Source: Erythrocercus mccallii (Eukaryota > Chordata > Aves > Passeriformes > Dicruridae). From it: a DNA stretch of 64,000 nt. Of the stretch, positions 11,413 through 26,400 are shown one piece after another; the first letter of the stretch is position 1; each line of letters begins with the position of its first letter. Location: positions 146,297 to 210,296 of the forward strand of contig VZRG01000757.1 of assembly GCA_013397435.1 (NCBI GenBank), given 5' to 3'. The translations under genes were made by a program, and so were the position numbers. The notes under the pieces were generated by a model. That model worked only from the letters and a program-made list of their open reading frames with translations. It was not told the DNA's origin and searched no databases.

Positions 11413-14400
11413 GTAAGCCTGTAACTAACCTGACAAAGTTCTGACTCAAAAATGACAGTAACTTCCATTGAGAGACATACAAGAAAACCTAAGTGTGACT
11501 AACAATTTTTTGGTTTAGAGGAGTAAATAGTAGGCCAGAATTGTCTGTTTACTGTATTTTACATGACCGTGATACCAGTGTTAAACTTATTCAACTGCTT
11601 TTGCTACTGTTGTTCAACAGGAAATAATATGAACAGTGATTTTAGTTCTCCAATTCCTAAACCCTAAGTGTATCTAAACATACTGGTCTTCAATGGTTCT
11701 ATTAAAGTTTTCTCTCCATGTAGCCCTTGCCTTCCATCACTTTAAATAATAGGAACCATACTGTGAACTTAATGAAAATGTTTACATCTTCACTCTTTAG
11801 AGAGAATTAATTATCAATGGTATTTTAAAATACTACTGTGCTACATTCTTTCTCTATTAGAGAGCTATTATTTCTCTATGTAAGCTAGAGTCTTGGAGAG
11901 ATTTTCATGAAAGCTTGCTGCAGACATGAAGGCTTGTAGTCAGTAAAGAGAAAGCTCATTTTTGGAATGGTTCTGAAGGACAGAACCACTGAAATATCCA
12001 GTGAAAACACTTTCAAGTCAGTTGAATGTCTTTATAGTACAAATTCAGTGTAGAACCAGTTGGCCATCTTATCCCTCTTTGCCAAACCTCATGTAGTTAC
12101 TGTATCTCAAGACAGATGACTTTGGGAGGGTGAAGCAAACCCTCTATCTATTAATTTGGTATTGACTTTTTGCAGACTTAGCAGATTATTCTGCTTATCT
12201 CAAGCAGTGCAGCTTCATACTATGGTATAGAAAGAGCTTATCTTTGTTTCTTTTCTCAGCACTTTACAGTAAAATATTTGTGGTCCAAACTAAATTTCTC
12301 AGTCCTTTCTTCAGTTGCTGTAAGAAGTTTTAGTTCTGTCCTCTCCATGAATTTATCAACCCTTTGTCAACAAAGACAATCAAGTTAGAAATTTGAAGAA
12401 ATTTCGCAGAATGTAGTTAGTCTGTGTGTTCTGTTCTGGTGGCAGAAACTTGTGCTTTTAAAATAAGGTATCTCTTCGGCTTTGATCATTGTTAAAGGGG
12501 CCCTAGTTGCACTGCCAGGCAGAAAGCTAAATACAGAATGGCTATTCACAAGCGCAACAGTCAGATGTAGTTTGTAGATTTAGTTGCATTGGCTAAATGG
12601 AGTGGCGGGATCCTTGGCTGAGACAATGTGAACATAGAAAAAGCTAGTTCTTGTAAGTAGTTATGGATATGGATACTGATAATCTCCTGACCTCAGCCTT
12701 ATGGAACGTTGTTCTCAAGATTTTTCTTTGGTTTCAGTCAATTTCTGCTTGAAGCATTGAGATTTATATCTTTGAAAGTCGTCATGAGTTTTTGTATGTC
12801 TTATACTGATACAATTATTCTAGACAGTGTTTGAGGCAGACCAGAGTTGACCATTAGAAATTGGTCTTCATTCTGAGTGACTCAGGTACAGAAAGGCACT
12901 CCAGCTTATTTCTGCGTGATAGCAAAAAATTGTGTATTTCTTGAAAAATGTAGTTGAGAAGGGGAACATAAAACCAGCCTCATATCTTGAGGTTGTGAAA
13001 CTGAAAATGTGGGGTGGTTTTGTTTATTGGCTTTTTTGTAGTTAGTTTGTTATGGGAGGATTTTTTGTTTGTGTTTTTTTTATATACTTTTCAATGCATC
13101 CTAATACCATGGCAGAATCAGCACGGTGATTATTTTTACACTGGAGTGTCTGCAAATGGATGTGTCTATTGTCAGGAAAATGTGAGCTTCCGTTTGAAAG
13201 CTTCAAAATAGAGCAGATTGAAAATCTTTCACTACTGGACATTCTGAGCAGTAGAGTTTGTGTGCATTGGTTTATTGTTGAAGAAGCAGGGTCTTTTAGT
13301 CTGAACAGAGATGGAAGCTTTCTCTTAATATACTTAGCAGAGGCAGAGAGGGCCTTAGATCAAAAATAAGATGAAGGAACCCAAAAATCTGTTATTTATA
13401 TCCTGTGCTTACTAAAAATTTGAGTAATGGAAAAGGAGAGAACTTTAAAAGAGAAGTAATTGTTGAGCAACTAGAAGAAAATTGTTTCTACCATTTAAGC
13501 ATTAAATATTAGAACATTTTAGGTATAAAACTAATTGATGTTTAACACAGCCATGTACTTTGACCCTTATTCTGTTTCTAAGCTGGATTGTGCTATGATC
13601 ACTGGTATTTGAACTATCACTAATTTTTGGGTTTGTGGTTTAGTATCTATTTTTTAAATAGAGGTATAAAAGTTTTCCATGTGGTGCAGTCTATTTTGGC
13701 TTCAGAAATTCACTGCTGGCATAAGTGTATTTTCCATAGAAAACAAGTATCTTATTGTTAGACATGTGTGTAGCACCTTGGATTCCAGTCTCTACCTGCC
13801 TCATCCCCTTTTTTTTCCTTTTGGCAAAGAATATCGCCAGAAAATTGTAAGGCCGTATAACTTCTCTCAACTCTACAGGTATTGGCGCTAGCCTCCCCCT
13901 CTCAATTGAGACACACTGGATATTTTCCCCCTTTGTCAATTCATGCAAGGGCTGCTTAGTACACTTGGATTGACAGAGACTTGGACAAAAAACCACGGTT
14001 CACCAACTTCTGTTTTCATAATGTTATTTGAAGAATACTGAAAAATTGTAGTCTACCAAACACAGCTTGTACATGAAATGATTGATGTCTACCTGTTTAG
14101 TTTATGCAGAAGTTTTAAACTATGACTTTTTTTAGCTTTATACAAATGAAGGGAATAAAACTTTAAGGGGAAGGTTCATGTAGCAGACAAATCCATTGTA
14201 AGCTAATGAATAAATGTGTAGAACAGATTGACCACTTAATTGTCTCATTAAAAACACATGTAGGTTCTCAAATAATTTTTCAGTATAACTTATTTTTCAA
14301 ATAAGTTTTCAGTAGCTTCTATATTATTTGGTCATTTTACCTCAAGAGGGCATCCCTTTCTAAGAGATCTTTTGACTGTTCGAATAAGAATTTGGTGAGC

Positions 14401-17400
14401 TTCTCTTCTCAGTGTTACACATGGATTAGATCAGATGGTTATTATAACCTGACCCATCTTTAACAGCAGATTAACTTTCCTCTCCTAGATTATAGTGTAT
14501 TTCCATCATATTTAATAATAAACCATTACTACAGTAATCTGATTCAAGAGGAAGAAAACAAATAGGTCAGAAAATAAGCTAGGTATAGGTTTCATCTTTA
14601 GGGAAAACAGTTTCTTTCTGGGTGAGACAAGTGTAAAGGAGACCAGAGGGTTTTGGTTTTTCCCACTCCTTTCCTTGAGTGTACTGAACATTACAGAAGG
14701 CTAACTGAGAAGAGCAATTAGGAGTAGGTTGCTCTTACCTTTTGAACCAAACCTGTGCTGTTTACCCCCTCCTCCATAATTCTTTCTTCCATTTGGCAGG
14801 GACTATAAGTTTACAAGGACAAGCCAGGCATCAGGGTGTGGGCATCTGTACTTTGATCTCTCTCATAAGTTAACATTTTATCTTTCAGAAGATAAAAAGT
14901 AACACAGTAAATAAAATCTTCAGATATTAAAACTGTGTTCACCAATGGTGGATATTTAAGATGTACAATGTATGTTTCACCATGTATCTTGATTTAAGAA
15001 GGTGAACATTTAATTTTTGATGATACCAAGTGAAACAGCAAAGATGAAGATTCAAAACGTCCCACTGTGTTACAGCTCATATGAAAATTACTGAGTCAAA
15101 CAGCATAATTCTGTTTTCCAGTCTGTAAGTCCTCTTCTTTTTGAAAACATTAGCAATTTCATTCTCCAGGAAACTAGATGCTTTGGGAGGAAAGCTAGTA
15201 TAGAACCTATCATCTCATCTTCTACTTAGGCACTCTGGAAGCTGAATTTGTAGTCAAATTTAATGAGTACTTTGGATTGCAATATTCCAGTAGCCATTAA
15301 GAACCGGACATTCAGAGGTGGAGAAAGTGATTGTTGCTCTTCACCTTATTTCCAAGTGTCATGTGAATCTCAATACTCTTAACACCATGGAAACAAGCTG
15401 TAAGGCTTTCTTTCTGAAATAATATATCCTATAGTTCAAGAGCAGTCTGTTTGGATTATTAATAATTCTAGATCTGTGGAAAATTAATAAATTGCTTTAG
15501 TGAGTTCTTAGAAGTTGATTAACATTTTGGTTTAATGTTCTACTGTTTTTCTTGGCAATGTATGTGTATTTTGTGCCAACATGAAATGTAGTATCATTAA
15601 GAGAATTGTAAGTTAAAGTAGACTTTATTAATTTGATAAAATAATTACTAAGTGAGGTTCTGTAGGTACATGTATTGGTTAAATTTTTACTGATCTGTTC
15701 TACCTCAAAATCTGTGAGTGGCAGCAAGATTGTACAGGTGGTATCATGAGTTTCATAATATTGGGGAAGTTTTTATGACACTGTGGAAGGTATTCATAAG
15801 CTGCAACAAAATAAACTTTCAGGTAATGATGGAATGAACTTATATCCCAGTTTTCTGACTTGTTCAGTGTCTCTGACCTCAGTGAAGTTAGAAATCTGTT
15901 ATCTGGAAAGGAAGAACACTTGTTTCATGTGAAAAAAAACTTCTGATATCTATTTTGAATAATTTACCATTGTTGCAGAAAAGAAAAAAACAACAAAAAA
16001 AGCTGCTCACTGAATGAGCCTTTGCATTAGGGGGCAGAAAGCTATTGTTTTTTTTGTTGTCAACTCCATTCTTGCCTTATATGAAGGAAATCTAAGAAAG
16101 TGATGTTTGTACAGCCTGCTTGTATACATCCACTTTTGAACATGTTTGTTTTGAAGACCTATCAAGTATAAGTATTACAGTTAAACCTCTTAGACCTGAG
16201 CAAATCCATCACAAATCACATCAGTGTTTTTTACCTTATGATGAAGTTTCTTGAGGATGTTGTGCTGTGCTGAAGTCTGGGTAGGATATTAATGTATCTA
16301 AGTATTGTTCATGCACTGTCATAGAAAAGCAAGACACTGAACATAGAAATAGAACAGTTACAGTGCTTACTGGTTAATAGTTGTAAAGTAATGAGAATAA
16401 GGAGTTCATTTCTGAAAACTAGTCAGCTTGTTATTAATAGACAGGAAAACATACACTGATTTTTATCTAGTACTGTAATGACTAAATTTATATGTGCTGG
16501 TTTAACAGTTTGGCCAGTCTGTTTCAAATGAGACTATATGAGCTACAGAACTTAGGCTCTTCTGTATTTAAGACTCAGCTGAGCTGACAAGAAAGAATTG
16601 GAATGGAAACTCTTTACAGAAATTACAATTACAATATGTGATATTAACTAGATAAGTGAACTTTCAGATAAATATCTGGAGCCTCTGAAGTATCTCTTTT
16701 TCTTCCTGTAACTGTCAGTGAAAAACTTTAGTAAACTAAGTTTACTAAGGAAATTGTTCTGTTCAATTGAGTTGGCTTTAAAGCTGAAAGCTTTTCCTAT
16801 GTATTTTCCTTAATGGGAGCTGCAAAAACTTTGGGGGTAGTGTGTATGGATACTTGAAGTACAGAAGAGTTACATCTTAAAACCATTCAGTTTTGTGGTG
16901 TCAAATAAACTTCAAAATTTGTAGGGTCTCCTTATCAGTGGGGTCAATCCAATTTATTTTGATACAGTTTGATATGGGAATAACATATGAGGTTGTTCTT
17001 TGGGTTCTTGCATTGATTAATATTGTGGGGTTTTTAACAGAAGCTTTACTATTTCAAAGATATTAACATTGAACAAGGCATACACTTTCTTGTCTTTCAA
17101 TCCCTAATGGCAGAAGCTCTTCTGAGCTAAAGAAAATAACCCTGCCAAACTTGAATATGTATGTAGGAAACTTTTTCCAGCTTTTTACTTTTCCTCCTTC
17201 ATTATCCTTTTATTTTTCTGGCTACTGCTAATACTGATGCAGGTGACAAAAATTAACACACAATCTGTGTTCGATAAAATAGGTTGCATACTGTAAAATA
17301 TTGCTTCTTAATGTTCTAGCTTGCAGTAACTTTAGTAATAATGGAAAGGAAGGATAGGCAAATATATACCAGTACAGTCAGAATAATATTATAGTCAGAA

Positions 17401-20400
17401 ATAGGGAATATGTAAACAAGGAAATATTTTCAAATAATCTTGAATTTTTTATGTTCTGTAACATACGGTATTAAAAGGTCTAGCTTAGAGTGTTGTGTTA
17501 TTTGTGGTATTAATAAAAATGTATGTGCAGATAAAAATGATTTTGATTTAGAAAATTGTGGCAAACATATTGTAGAAAAGTAAGTCTCTGCATTAAAATA
17601 TTGCCCAGTTCACTGGTTCTCAAATTTCTTTTACCTCTCCTTTGCTACTTTAATGTTCTCTTTCCCATCAGTACTCTGTGATCTGTTTCAAATCACTGTA
17701 GTATAATTGACTGTGTAATTTTGTGCCAGATGAATGTGGCAATGCACAATATTAATACTCTATAAATAAAAAAAGGACAAAAAGCCTTCACTCCCCTTGT
17801 GCCTCTCCTCCCCCATCCCTCAAGAATATAAGAAACCAAAATGACCTTGTGAAGTTAGTCATGACCCTGAGTCTGTCTGGCCTAATAATCCCCCACATTT
17901 TGCCTTGCATGGTCAAACAAATTTGTTCTGCACTCTTAACGTGGGCATTCTCTCCTTACATGGTCTTTGTGCCCTCTGTTTTCAGCAAGGTGTTACAGAG
18001 ACTTGCTTCCTCCCATATGCCTGAAATCCAGTTTTCAAAGCCTATGCTCAAACTAGCTCGTCTTTGTTTGTGTGCTAGTACACAACCAAATGGAAAGAAT
18101 AGCTCTGCCTGGGAAATAATTGTTGTGGAGATCTGTTTTTTCAAGTCAGTCATACGTCCTCTCTCATGTTACTGTTACAGACTGGGAAAGTACAGAGTAG
18201 ATTTTTTTAAAAAATGTTTCTTATTATTTTCTGAGTCCAGTGACAGCCTCATGAGGGCTCCTTTGTGTCTTGGCCAGGGCTGACAGTAATACACCAGTAG
18301 TAGGTACCAAGGTGGACCAGGGTACCCAGAACATTTTCCCAGCTCATACTTTGTGGCTCAGGGCTTCTGAAAACAGAATGGTGTCCTGTTAAGTCATAGG
18401 CCTTGATTTCTTTATTTCGTAATTATTCTGTTAGATTATTATTCTCAGAACTATTATCTGCAGCATCCTGACAGGAGTTTTTAAACTTGGCATCAGTTGT
18501 CATTTAATGACAAAAAAGTGGGTTTTCTTTATTTCTAGTATATGTTTAACAAACAGTTTAAATTTTTAGTATTTACCAGCAGGTTAAAACTAATAACTAA
18601 TAACAAGGCATGCATTTAAAAACTCAATTATCATTAAAACCCCCAAAACAGGCTGTTGAGAAAAATAAAGCTTGATTCTGCTACTCTTATCACTGTGGCA
18701 CAGGTTTGGAGCATTCTGTAGCCTGAGCTGCTTTCATTTTTAGTCCCAGTGTTCTCATCAAGTTATGATAGATAGAGACTAAAGCTAGAGGGACTCTGTT
18801 GAAATTTCTTCATCTTCTTTCTTTCTTTCTTCCCTGCCTGAAATAGAACTGGTACTTCAACAGGCAACCTGTCTCCAGTTTGGAAATAATTTGGTCTGTC
18901 AAAATTGAGACTGTTGAGATTATTTATATTTAGCAAAGCTTGAAACTTTAGTAAACTAAAAAACTAAAATTAAAACCAATCTTGTTTTTCAGACTGAAAA
19001 CCTAGAGAGTACAGTAACCATACCAGATATCAGATTACATAGCAATCCTTCAGCTTTTAATGTTTACTGCAATGTCCGCCATTGTGTGTTGGAGTGGCAG
19101 AAAAAGGAAGCGTCTGTGTCTTTGGCTTCAAAGAACAGTGTCCAGAGTGGGGATTCGGACAGTGATGAAGAAGAGGAGCCCAAAGAGCCACCTATTAAAC
19201 TTCCAAAGGCAAGTAACTGATACCAGTTAAAGTGTGCCATGTATGTCATCTAAGGCTGGTATGTTCTTTCTGGGGATTAAAGGGCAACAGTATAAGCCAG
19301 CTGCTTCAAACACTGCTGTAGTTTTATTGGTAGTCCATTTAGTTCAGAATCATTTGATGAATTAGGATGATCTATTGTACCTGCCCAAATTAAAGTCAAT
19401 TAAACATCAGGTAAACACTCAAGTTGCACTCCTTTAGAAGTGTTGATACTTGGACACATACAGTCTCAAAATCTACATGGAAATGATGCAAATAAGGCAA
19501 CTCTTATATCTCTGAGGGGCTACCAGCTCATAATGGTAAAGGGTGCTTTCTTTTGCTTTATCCTCCAAAAAGAGTATTTCTAATAGTGGAAGTCATTTGG
19601 TGGAATAGTTCCTAAGATGTTTTGCCTAGTATGCATGTAATTGCAGTAACTGTCAATTATTCTTTCCTTTTTTGGCTTTAGTGCCATGAGTGGTACTGAC
19701 AGCTCCAGATTTTAATGCACATTAAGATTTTGATGCTACAGTTGTACAGTTAGAGTGTTTTTTTTTTACTATTGACTGCTTCTGTGCTTATAGTAGGATT
19801 AACGGTGTAAAGTCAGAAATATAGGACTTACTGATTTTTTTTCAGTTTGTTTATTCACTTGTTTTTTACTATGTATTACAAAACTATGCATTTGTGTTCA
19901 TTACTACCTTATCAGTGCTATGAATCCTGCTTTTTGTTGTTCTTCTGAATCTAAAAAGCATATTCAGATTAACTTCCCTCGCTTACATTTACTCTAAAAC
20001 AAATACAAATGCTGAATTAAAAAGGTGGTTGCAGCTGTGGTTATGTAGAATGTTTGTGTGTCTTAGAAAATTAGGATTTTATAGATAATTGTATTTAGGT
20101 GTTATTATCTGAAGGGCAAAGTTGGCACTCCAGAAAATAGTGGTGCAGAATTGCCAAAAAGCATAACCAAGTCAGCCAACTGAAATTTCATGATTGATGA
20201 TTGCAAAATATGTGGTCACTAGAAATAAAGTCAGCATTGTTTATGAACTGCATCTGAGTCCTCATGGATTGTATCAAGTGAATCAGCAAGTGCTTACAGA
20301 TACTAATTTTAAGTAAAAGGCAATGTAGCTATTAGTGTTCATAAAGAATGGAATGGTGTTTTAAAGAGATATTGAAGTTAAAAGAGGTTCCAAGAAGGAT

Positions 20401-23400
20401 GAGATTTATCAATGATATGGACAGAAGACCAGAAGGCTTGCATGAGGAAACCAAAACATTGGTATTGTGTTGGACAGTTTATTACAAAGAGACTTGGAAA
20501 AGTAGCACAGTTTTTAAAAAGATGGTGGCTTAGAAAAAGTGGTAGGGAAACTAGGTAACAAAGTTCTCACAAAATAGAAAATTGTTGAGATTTTGTTACA
20601 TTCAGTACAGCAGATATAAAACTGGTGAAAATCAGTATGTTTTCAAACTATTGATTTTTAGTAAAGAATCTACAAAATACCAAATTTGAGAATTTTTGGT
20701 TCAAAAATATGTTTTGATGCCTGATACAACCTCAGTATTTTTCTTAACTATCTAGGTAATATAGGGTTCTTTAGGTCACTTGGAGGTAACAAGTGGACTT
20801 GCATTCATGCTTTTGAAAAAAACCACCTGCTTGGAACTGTCTCACATGTAGTAAAATTTCTAGAGACTGACTATGTAAATGTCTTGGTATTCCTGAATTC
20901 AGGTGTCTGTCTCATGACAATGAACAGTATTGTGTACGGCTTAGATTGTTAATTGTAAAAAAGGAAGTTATTATAAAGTTTCTAAGGTTTACGGTATTTA
21001 CAAGACAAATTTCTGATAGTAATTGTTAGTTTATTAGAAAGAATAGTGATTTGGAGTTTGACAGTGAGGTGAAAGATTTAAAAAGTGTGGCTAGTGTTTG
21101 TGCTTTTACAGGTTCTCCAGAGTATAGTCTGGTGTGTTGGTGGTTTTTTGTTCAATTAAGAATAAGTTGAAAACATTCTATGTTTTTGTAGCTTAGGGTG
21201 ACTTCAAGTGTTCTGTGGAAGTATCTTTCTTTCAAATTTTGAAACTTGAAGAAGCCAGGTTTGTTAGAGCCTTTAAGTAGAATGTATTTTGGAATCAGAA
21301 ATTGTCCTATGCAATTTCTGTAAGAAGATTGAGAACAGTTGTTTTAACATTAAGAGAGACAGAGACTTTGCTGCTCTTCAGATATTAGCACAACAAAAAA
21401 ATTGTGCTTTGGTTATGTTCAGATAGTTTAGTAACTTGCTTTGATAGCTTTATGTTTTTGGTTTCTCAGGAAATACTTGCCTTTGTCTGACATTTATTTT
21501 CTACCTTATTTATTTAGTACCTTAACTAATGATGAGGAATTCTCTCTACTTGAAAAGGAGTAGGTTCAGTTCTTTTGATAAGATTTGTAATTTGCAGAGT
21601 AAAGAAGAGGTATTTCCCACACCCTTCACCCTCCCCCCAATTTTAAACTTAACACTGAGTTATGAATGATCCATAAAAGCCCTGTACTAAAAGAAACAAA
21701 TACAGGATTAAAGTGATTAAGGTGGAATTAACTGACTTAAATATTCTTTGTTCCTGCACTGGCATACGTTTTGCTAATAAGCTTAAGCAAAAATTAAAAC
21801 TTTTAAGTTCTAACAAAAAATAAAAGACAAATAATTGTTTTCTTTAGAGACTGACTTTAAGTCTTTTAAAATTCATTAGGGGATTGTTACCTCTGTAAAT
21901 ATTCTTTTTTAATGTATGTATATAACACAGATTAATTCAGAGTAGCATGTAATTTTGAATATATAAAAGCATTGGTTTTATATAAATGCTCACAAGGCTA
22001 TGAGAGGAAAGATAAAGGAAATAAGAGTGTAGATAAGACTTCACAATGAAATAGGAGGGGTTTTATGAATTAGTTAGGATTCACAATGTCTGCATCTGGC
22101 CTAGAATTTTGAGTACCTTTTGTTAAGTGGTCTTAGATTTTGATCTGAAGTCTTGAAGATGTTGCAAAAGGAATGGGAGGGGGGCTGCATGGAGAGCATC
22201 AATGAGAGCAGTCAGGCTGTGACACAGAAGCTGAGGCAGCAGTGCTTTGGCCCAAAAACCCTGCAGACAGCAGTGAGAACAAGCTTAAGATGTCTTGAAA
22301 AGAACTATTTGCTTATTCTGTCCTTCAGAGCACAGTTTGGAGGAGAGAGCTAGATACACACATATGTATATAAGATATATATATACATGAGATACTAAGG
22401 TGAATAGATCTATTTTATGAAGCCTACCAAAGCTCTTGATCTCAGATATTTAGAAATCAACCCAAAACGTATGTGGAATTGACAACACCCCAGCAGAACT
22501 AAATCTTAATGATTGCTACTGCAGTGGAAGTTCACCAAACTTCTTTTTCCACTGTGTTCTCTACTTTCTCTAGCTGCCTCTGTCAGCTCCTAGTTGAGGT
22601 CTTCTCTCTGAAGATTGTGAAAAATAAAATAAACTCAGTTTCTTTCAAAGACACTATAACTGAACATGAAGGGCATTTCTAAAAATGTACTACAATGTAT
22701 TTTATTTTTTAGCTTTCAGGATGATGGTGGGTTTTGGATACTGGAAAAAACGTTATGCCATTATTATGTTGACAGTTTTTTTCCCTGTAGATTCCATGCA
22801 TGTGTTTTCGCCCCACTCCATTGCAGATACGAAATATAAGGTGTAATTTGCAGAGGAAAATTGCTGTTGTGCTTTGATTAGTTGACTTGGTTATGTCTTT
22901 ATCTTTACTCCCAAAATTAAAATAGGTGGTAAAATAATTTCTGAAAGATGGGAATCAAATTGAATTTCAGCAAAGACAGTTGCAACATATCCAGTAGAAC
23001 ATAGAAATGACTGCCAGAATATATATGTTTTAAGCATAAGTGGCAGTTGCATTAATGATATTTATTTTCACATTTCAATGTTTTTCCTTAGATTTTACTC
23101 AGGAGTGAGTCTCCGTTAAACACTCAATACGGGGGGGCTCTGCTCCTGACCAAAACACACAGTGAAGTTTCTAAGATACAGTTGCTTATTTGTAATGTAC
23201 TAATCCTCCTCTTTTCTTTCATCTTCATCATTATTAAATACAGAGTTTGAGAAGGAAGTGCAAGGGAGCAGTCAGTAGAGAGAAGCATGACTGTAATCCC
23301 AGAATAGTCAGGAGTTCTAAAAGGGAAAGTTAGAGATGGCTATAACAGAGCTTTTAAACATGTCCTGTTAGTTGGCTTAATGCATGTCAGTGATGAGTAC

Positions 23401-26400
23401 ATATGGAGTTTTAGTGACAAGCAAGTAATCTTTTTGTCACAATATAAAAAATAATCTCAGAGGCTTCGGAGGGGTAAGTGCTAGAGCTGCCAGTATCAGA
23501 TGTCAAACATATTGTTATTAGGTTGGGAAGCTAGGTTGCAAGACCATTCTAATTTGCTGGCTCACATTAATGAGCAAGGAAATAGAAGACTGTCAAAGTG
23601 TGAACTGGACAGAAATTAGAAGGGCCCAAAGGCACAGTTTGCCTTTTATTGTGCAAAAAGTTTGAAGTTTCCTTATTCTTTCAGGAAACTTATTCTGCTT
23701 TGGTATGCTCTTTTATGTAGTGGCTGACTTATGTATAATATTTGCTGCTATAGTTGTATAGGTGGGTTCTTGATTTTGATTCTAGTTTAACACTTTTATC
23801 ACTTTTATATTGATTTAATACTATTACAACTTTTTATTTGAGTAATTGTCTTGTTCAGTGAACATTGGGATATACTTTTTTGGATGAAGATCTCAAAATA
23901 TTATATTGACATGTTCTGAAAAATCTGTACTTCTTTAGATCATTGAAGTTGGATTGTGTGAAGTCTTTGAACTGATAAAGGAGACGAGATTTTCTCATCC
24001 ATCCTTGTGTCTCAGGAGCCTACAAGCCCTACTTAATGTTCTCCAAGGTCAACAGCCAGAAGGCCTACAGTCAGAGCCTCCTGAAGTCCTAGGTAATATC
24101 TCATCTCTAACTGTATTTTTATTAACATACATCTGTTAATTATGTAAAATAGAAGAAAATGGTTCTTGGCAAGTATTTGAGAGATAGTGACATGCTTGTT
24201 CTCAACTGACTGACCTTATTCTGGAGTACAAACTCCTTATGGTACATGTATGCAGTACTTCCTCACTGAAACAAGGTAATAAACCCTACAGCCTAACAAA
24301 TTGGGTTTCATTTTCTTACTGAAGCATAAAATACTTGATCTTACTGGAAAGAATGCAGTTTTAGGGTGAATTTCTCTTGGAATCTGCTATTGTGGTGTAT
24401 AGCTTAAATATTTAATTTTGTAATTTATGTGGAGCTGCTAAGCAGAGTGTCAGAATTCTTGTTTTGAATTTCTTTGGCCATCCCAAAGCTTCCCTGCAAA
24501 TTAATTTTCTTTTTAATGACATTGAAAATAAAAGTTGAACTTCCGGTGCCTTTGGGAGCATGATTGACTATATCCTTCAAGTGAAAATCCCATTATCTTT
24601 TTTTGATTCATAGTTTTTACTGGTTTATAGAATTGCAGGGAAGTCTAGACTGTAACCTGTGTTGTTTAAAAATAACTTAAAGAAAACTTTAGACTTCATG
24701 TAATTTTTCATGTTTTGTGAGTTAACAGTTTTCCATTCCCAAACAGTAATTTGCTACAGAAGGCTTTTATTTTGTATTGATGCACAGAGTATTAAAAAGT
24801 TACAAAGAAGACCTTTTGATTACTGCCTTAGTGATTAGTTGTATCTGCTCTCAAGAAAATTTAGGTGGATTTCTGTTCATACCTTGATTGTTACAGGTAT
24901 TCAGCCAGCAAACAGTGTTTGGAGAGAGGCATGCGATCAAAATAATTTTCAAACCTTGATTTGAAATGCTCATTTCTGTGAAATGGGTTGTGCTTCAACA
25001 TGGGTAATGGTTGTAAAGAGTAGGTAAGTTTGGTAAGGACCTACTCATCATCTCAGTGATGGGGTAGACCGAATAGGCAGGTCAAACAACCATTTCTGGC
25101 CCATTACTTGTTAATGTGTTCCACTGTGACAGAAGGACTTGTAGTTTTTTGTCTTTGGCCATGGTGATTATCCAGACTTGATGTTTTCTGGCTGAAAAGA
25201 AGAAAAGTTAAGGATAATTTGAGATGCTCTTCTATCAGAAGTTATCTCTAAACATAACAGCTGAGGAAAGATACAATGTATTTTCCTAGTTTAATTTCCC
25301 ATTGATAGTTGAATTGTTTTGAATTATTTTGTGATGTGTCTGTATAATGGCTGTGTTTTATCTGCAGAATCCCTGTTCCAGCTGCTTCTGGAAATAACTG
25401 TCCGTAGCACGGGAATGAATGACAGTACAGGACAGTCCTTGACAGCACTTTCCTGCGCTTGCCTCTTCAGTTTGGTAGCTGCCTGGGGAGAGACAGGAAG
25501 GACGTTGCAAGCAATCTCTGCAATCCTCACCAATAATGGCAGCCATGCTTGTCAGACTATACAGGTCTTGAGCTAAAACTTCTCCATATCTGGGAATTTA
25601 TGTAAATGAGTACTTCTTATGAATTCTGAGAAGATGTGTTGTTTAATTCAGTTACCCTTTTCACCGTCACTGTTTTTGAGATGAGTTGGTATTTCTTTGT
25701 CTCTCTTGAGTTGGAGTTAGAATAGAAAGTACAACATTTAAAAAATTGTCACCTTTTTCACTCATTATTTCTTCTACTGTTTAGGTGCCAACCATTTTAA
25801 ACTCTCTTCAGCGGAGTGTACAGGCAGTTCTGGTGGGCAAAATCCAAATCCAGGACTGGTTCAGTAATGGGATAAAGAAGGCAGCCTTGATGCACAAATG
25901 GCCATTGAAAGAAATATCTGTAGATGAAGATGACCAGTGCCTACTTCAGAGTGATGGTTTTTTTCTCTATCTCTTATGTAAAGATGGACTTTACAAAATC
26001 GGCTCTGGATATAGCGGGACAGTGAGGGTAATGTGGCTGCTTCTTATCTGATGAGTGATACTTAGTATTTTAATTTAACTTTTATGATGTCCTGTTTCCA
26101 TGAAGAATCTTGCATAGCTTACTAATTACCGGTTCTATTTCAGTTTGTGTAAATTTTTCTGATGACTTCTATGACAATTTGACAACATTTTCTTAGAATT
26201 TTCACTTTGCAATATGGTTGAAGACATTACTTAGATGGTAAATGATTATGTGTTGAGTTTTCACTCTGGTATTTGTTAAATGATGAAAGTTTTTTTGCTT
26301 TTCAGGGCCATATATACAATTCTACATCCCGCATCAAAAACAGAAAAGAAAAAAAATCTTGGTTAGGCTATGCTCAGGTAGGTGAATATTTATGATATAA

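Noticed and set aside
17849..18283. 144-codon plus-strand open frame
   Set aside because: No motif recognised. Rich in Cys/Leu/Phe as expected from translated AT-rich, pyrimidine-rich intron DNA.
19205..19215. Ordinary GT donor four bases after the GC site of E2
   Set aside because: It would add four bases and shift E3 into an early stop, whereas the GC site keeps the protein match.
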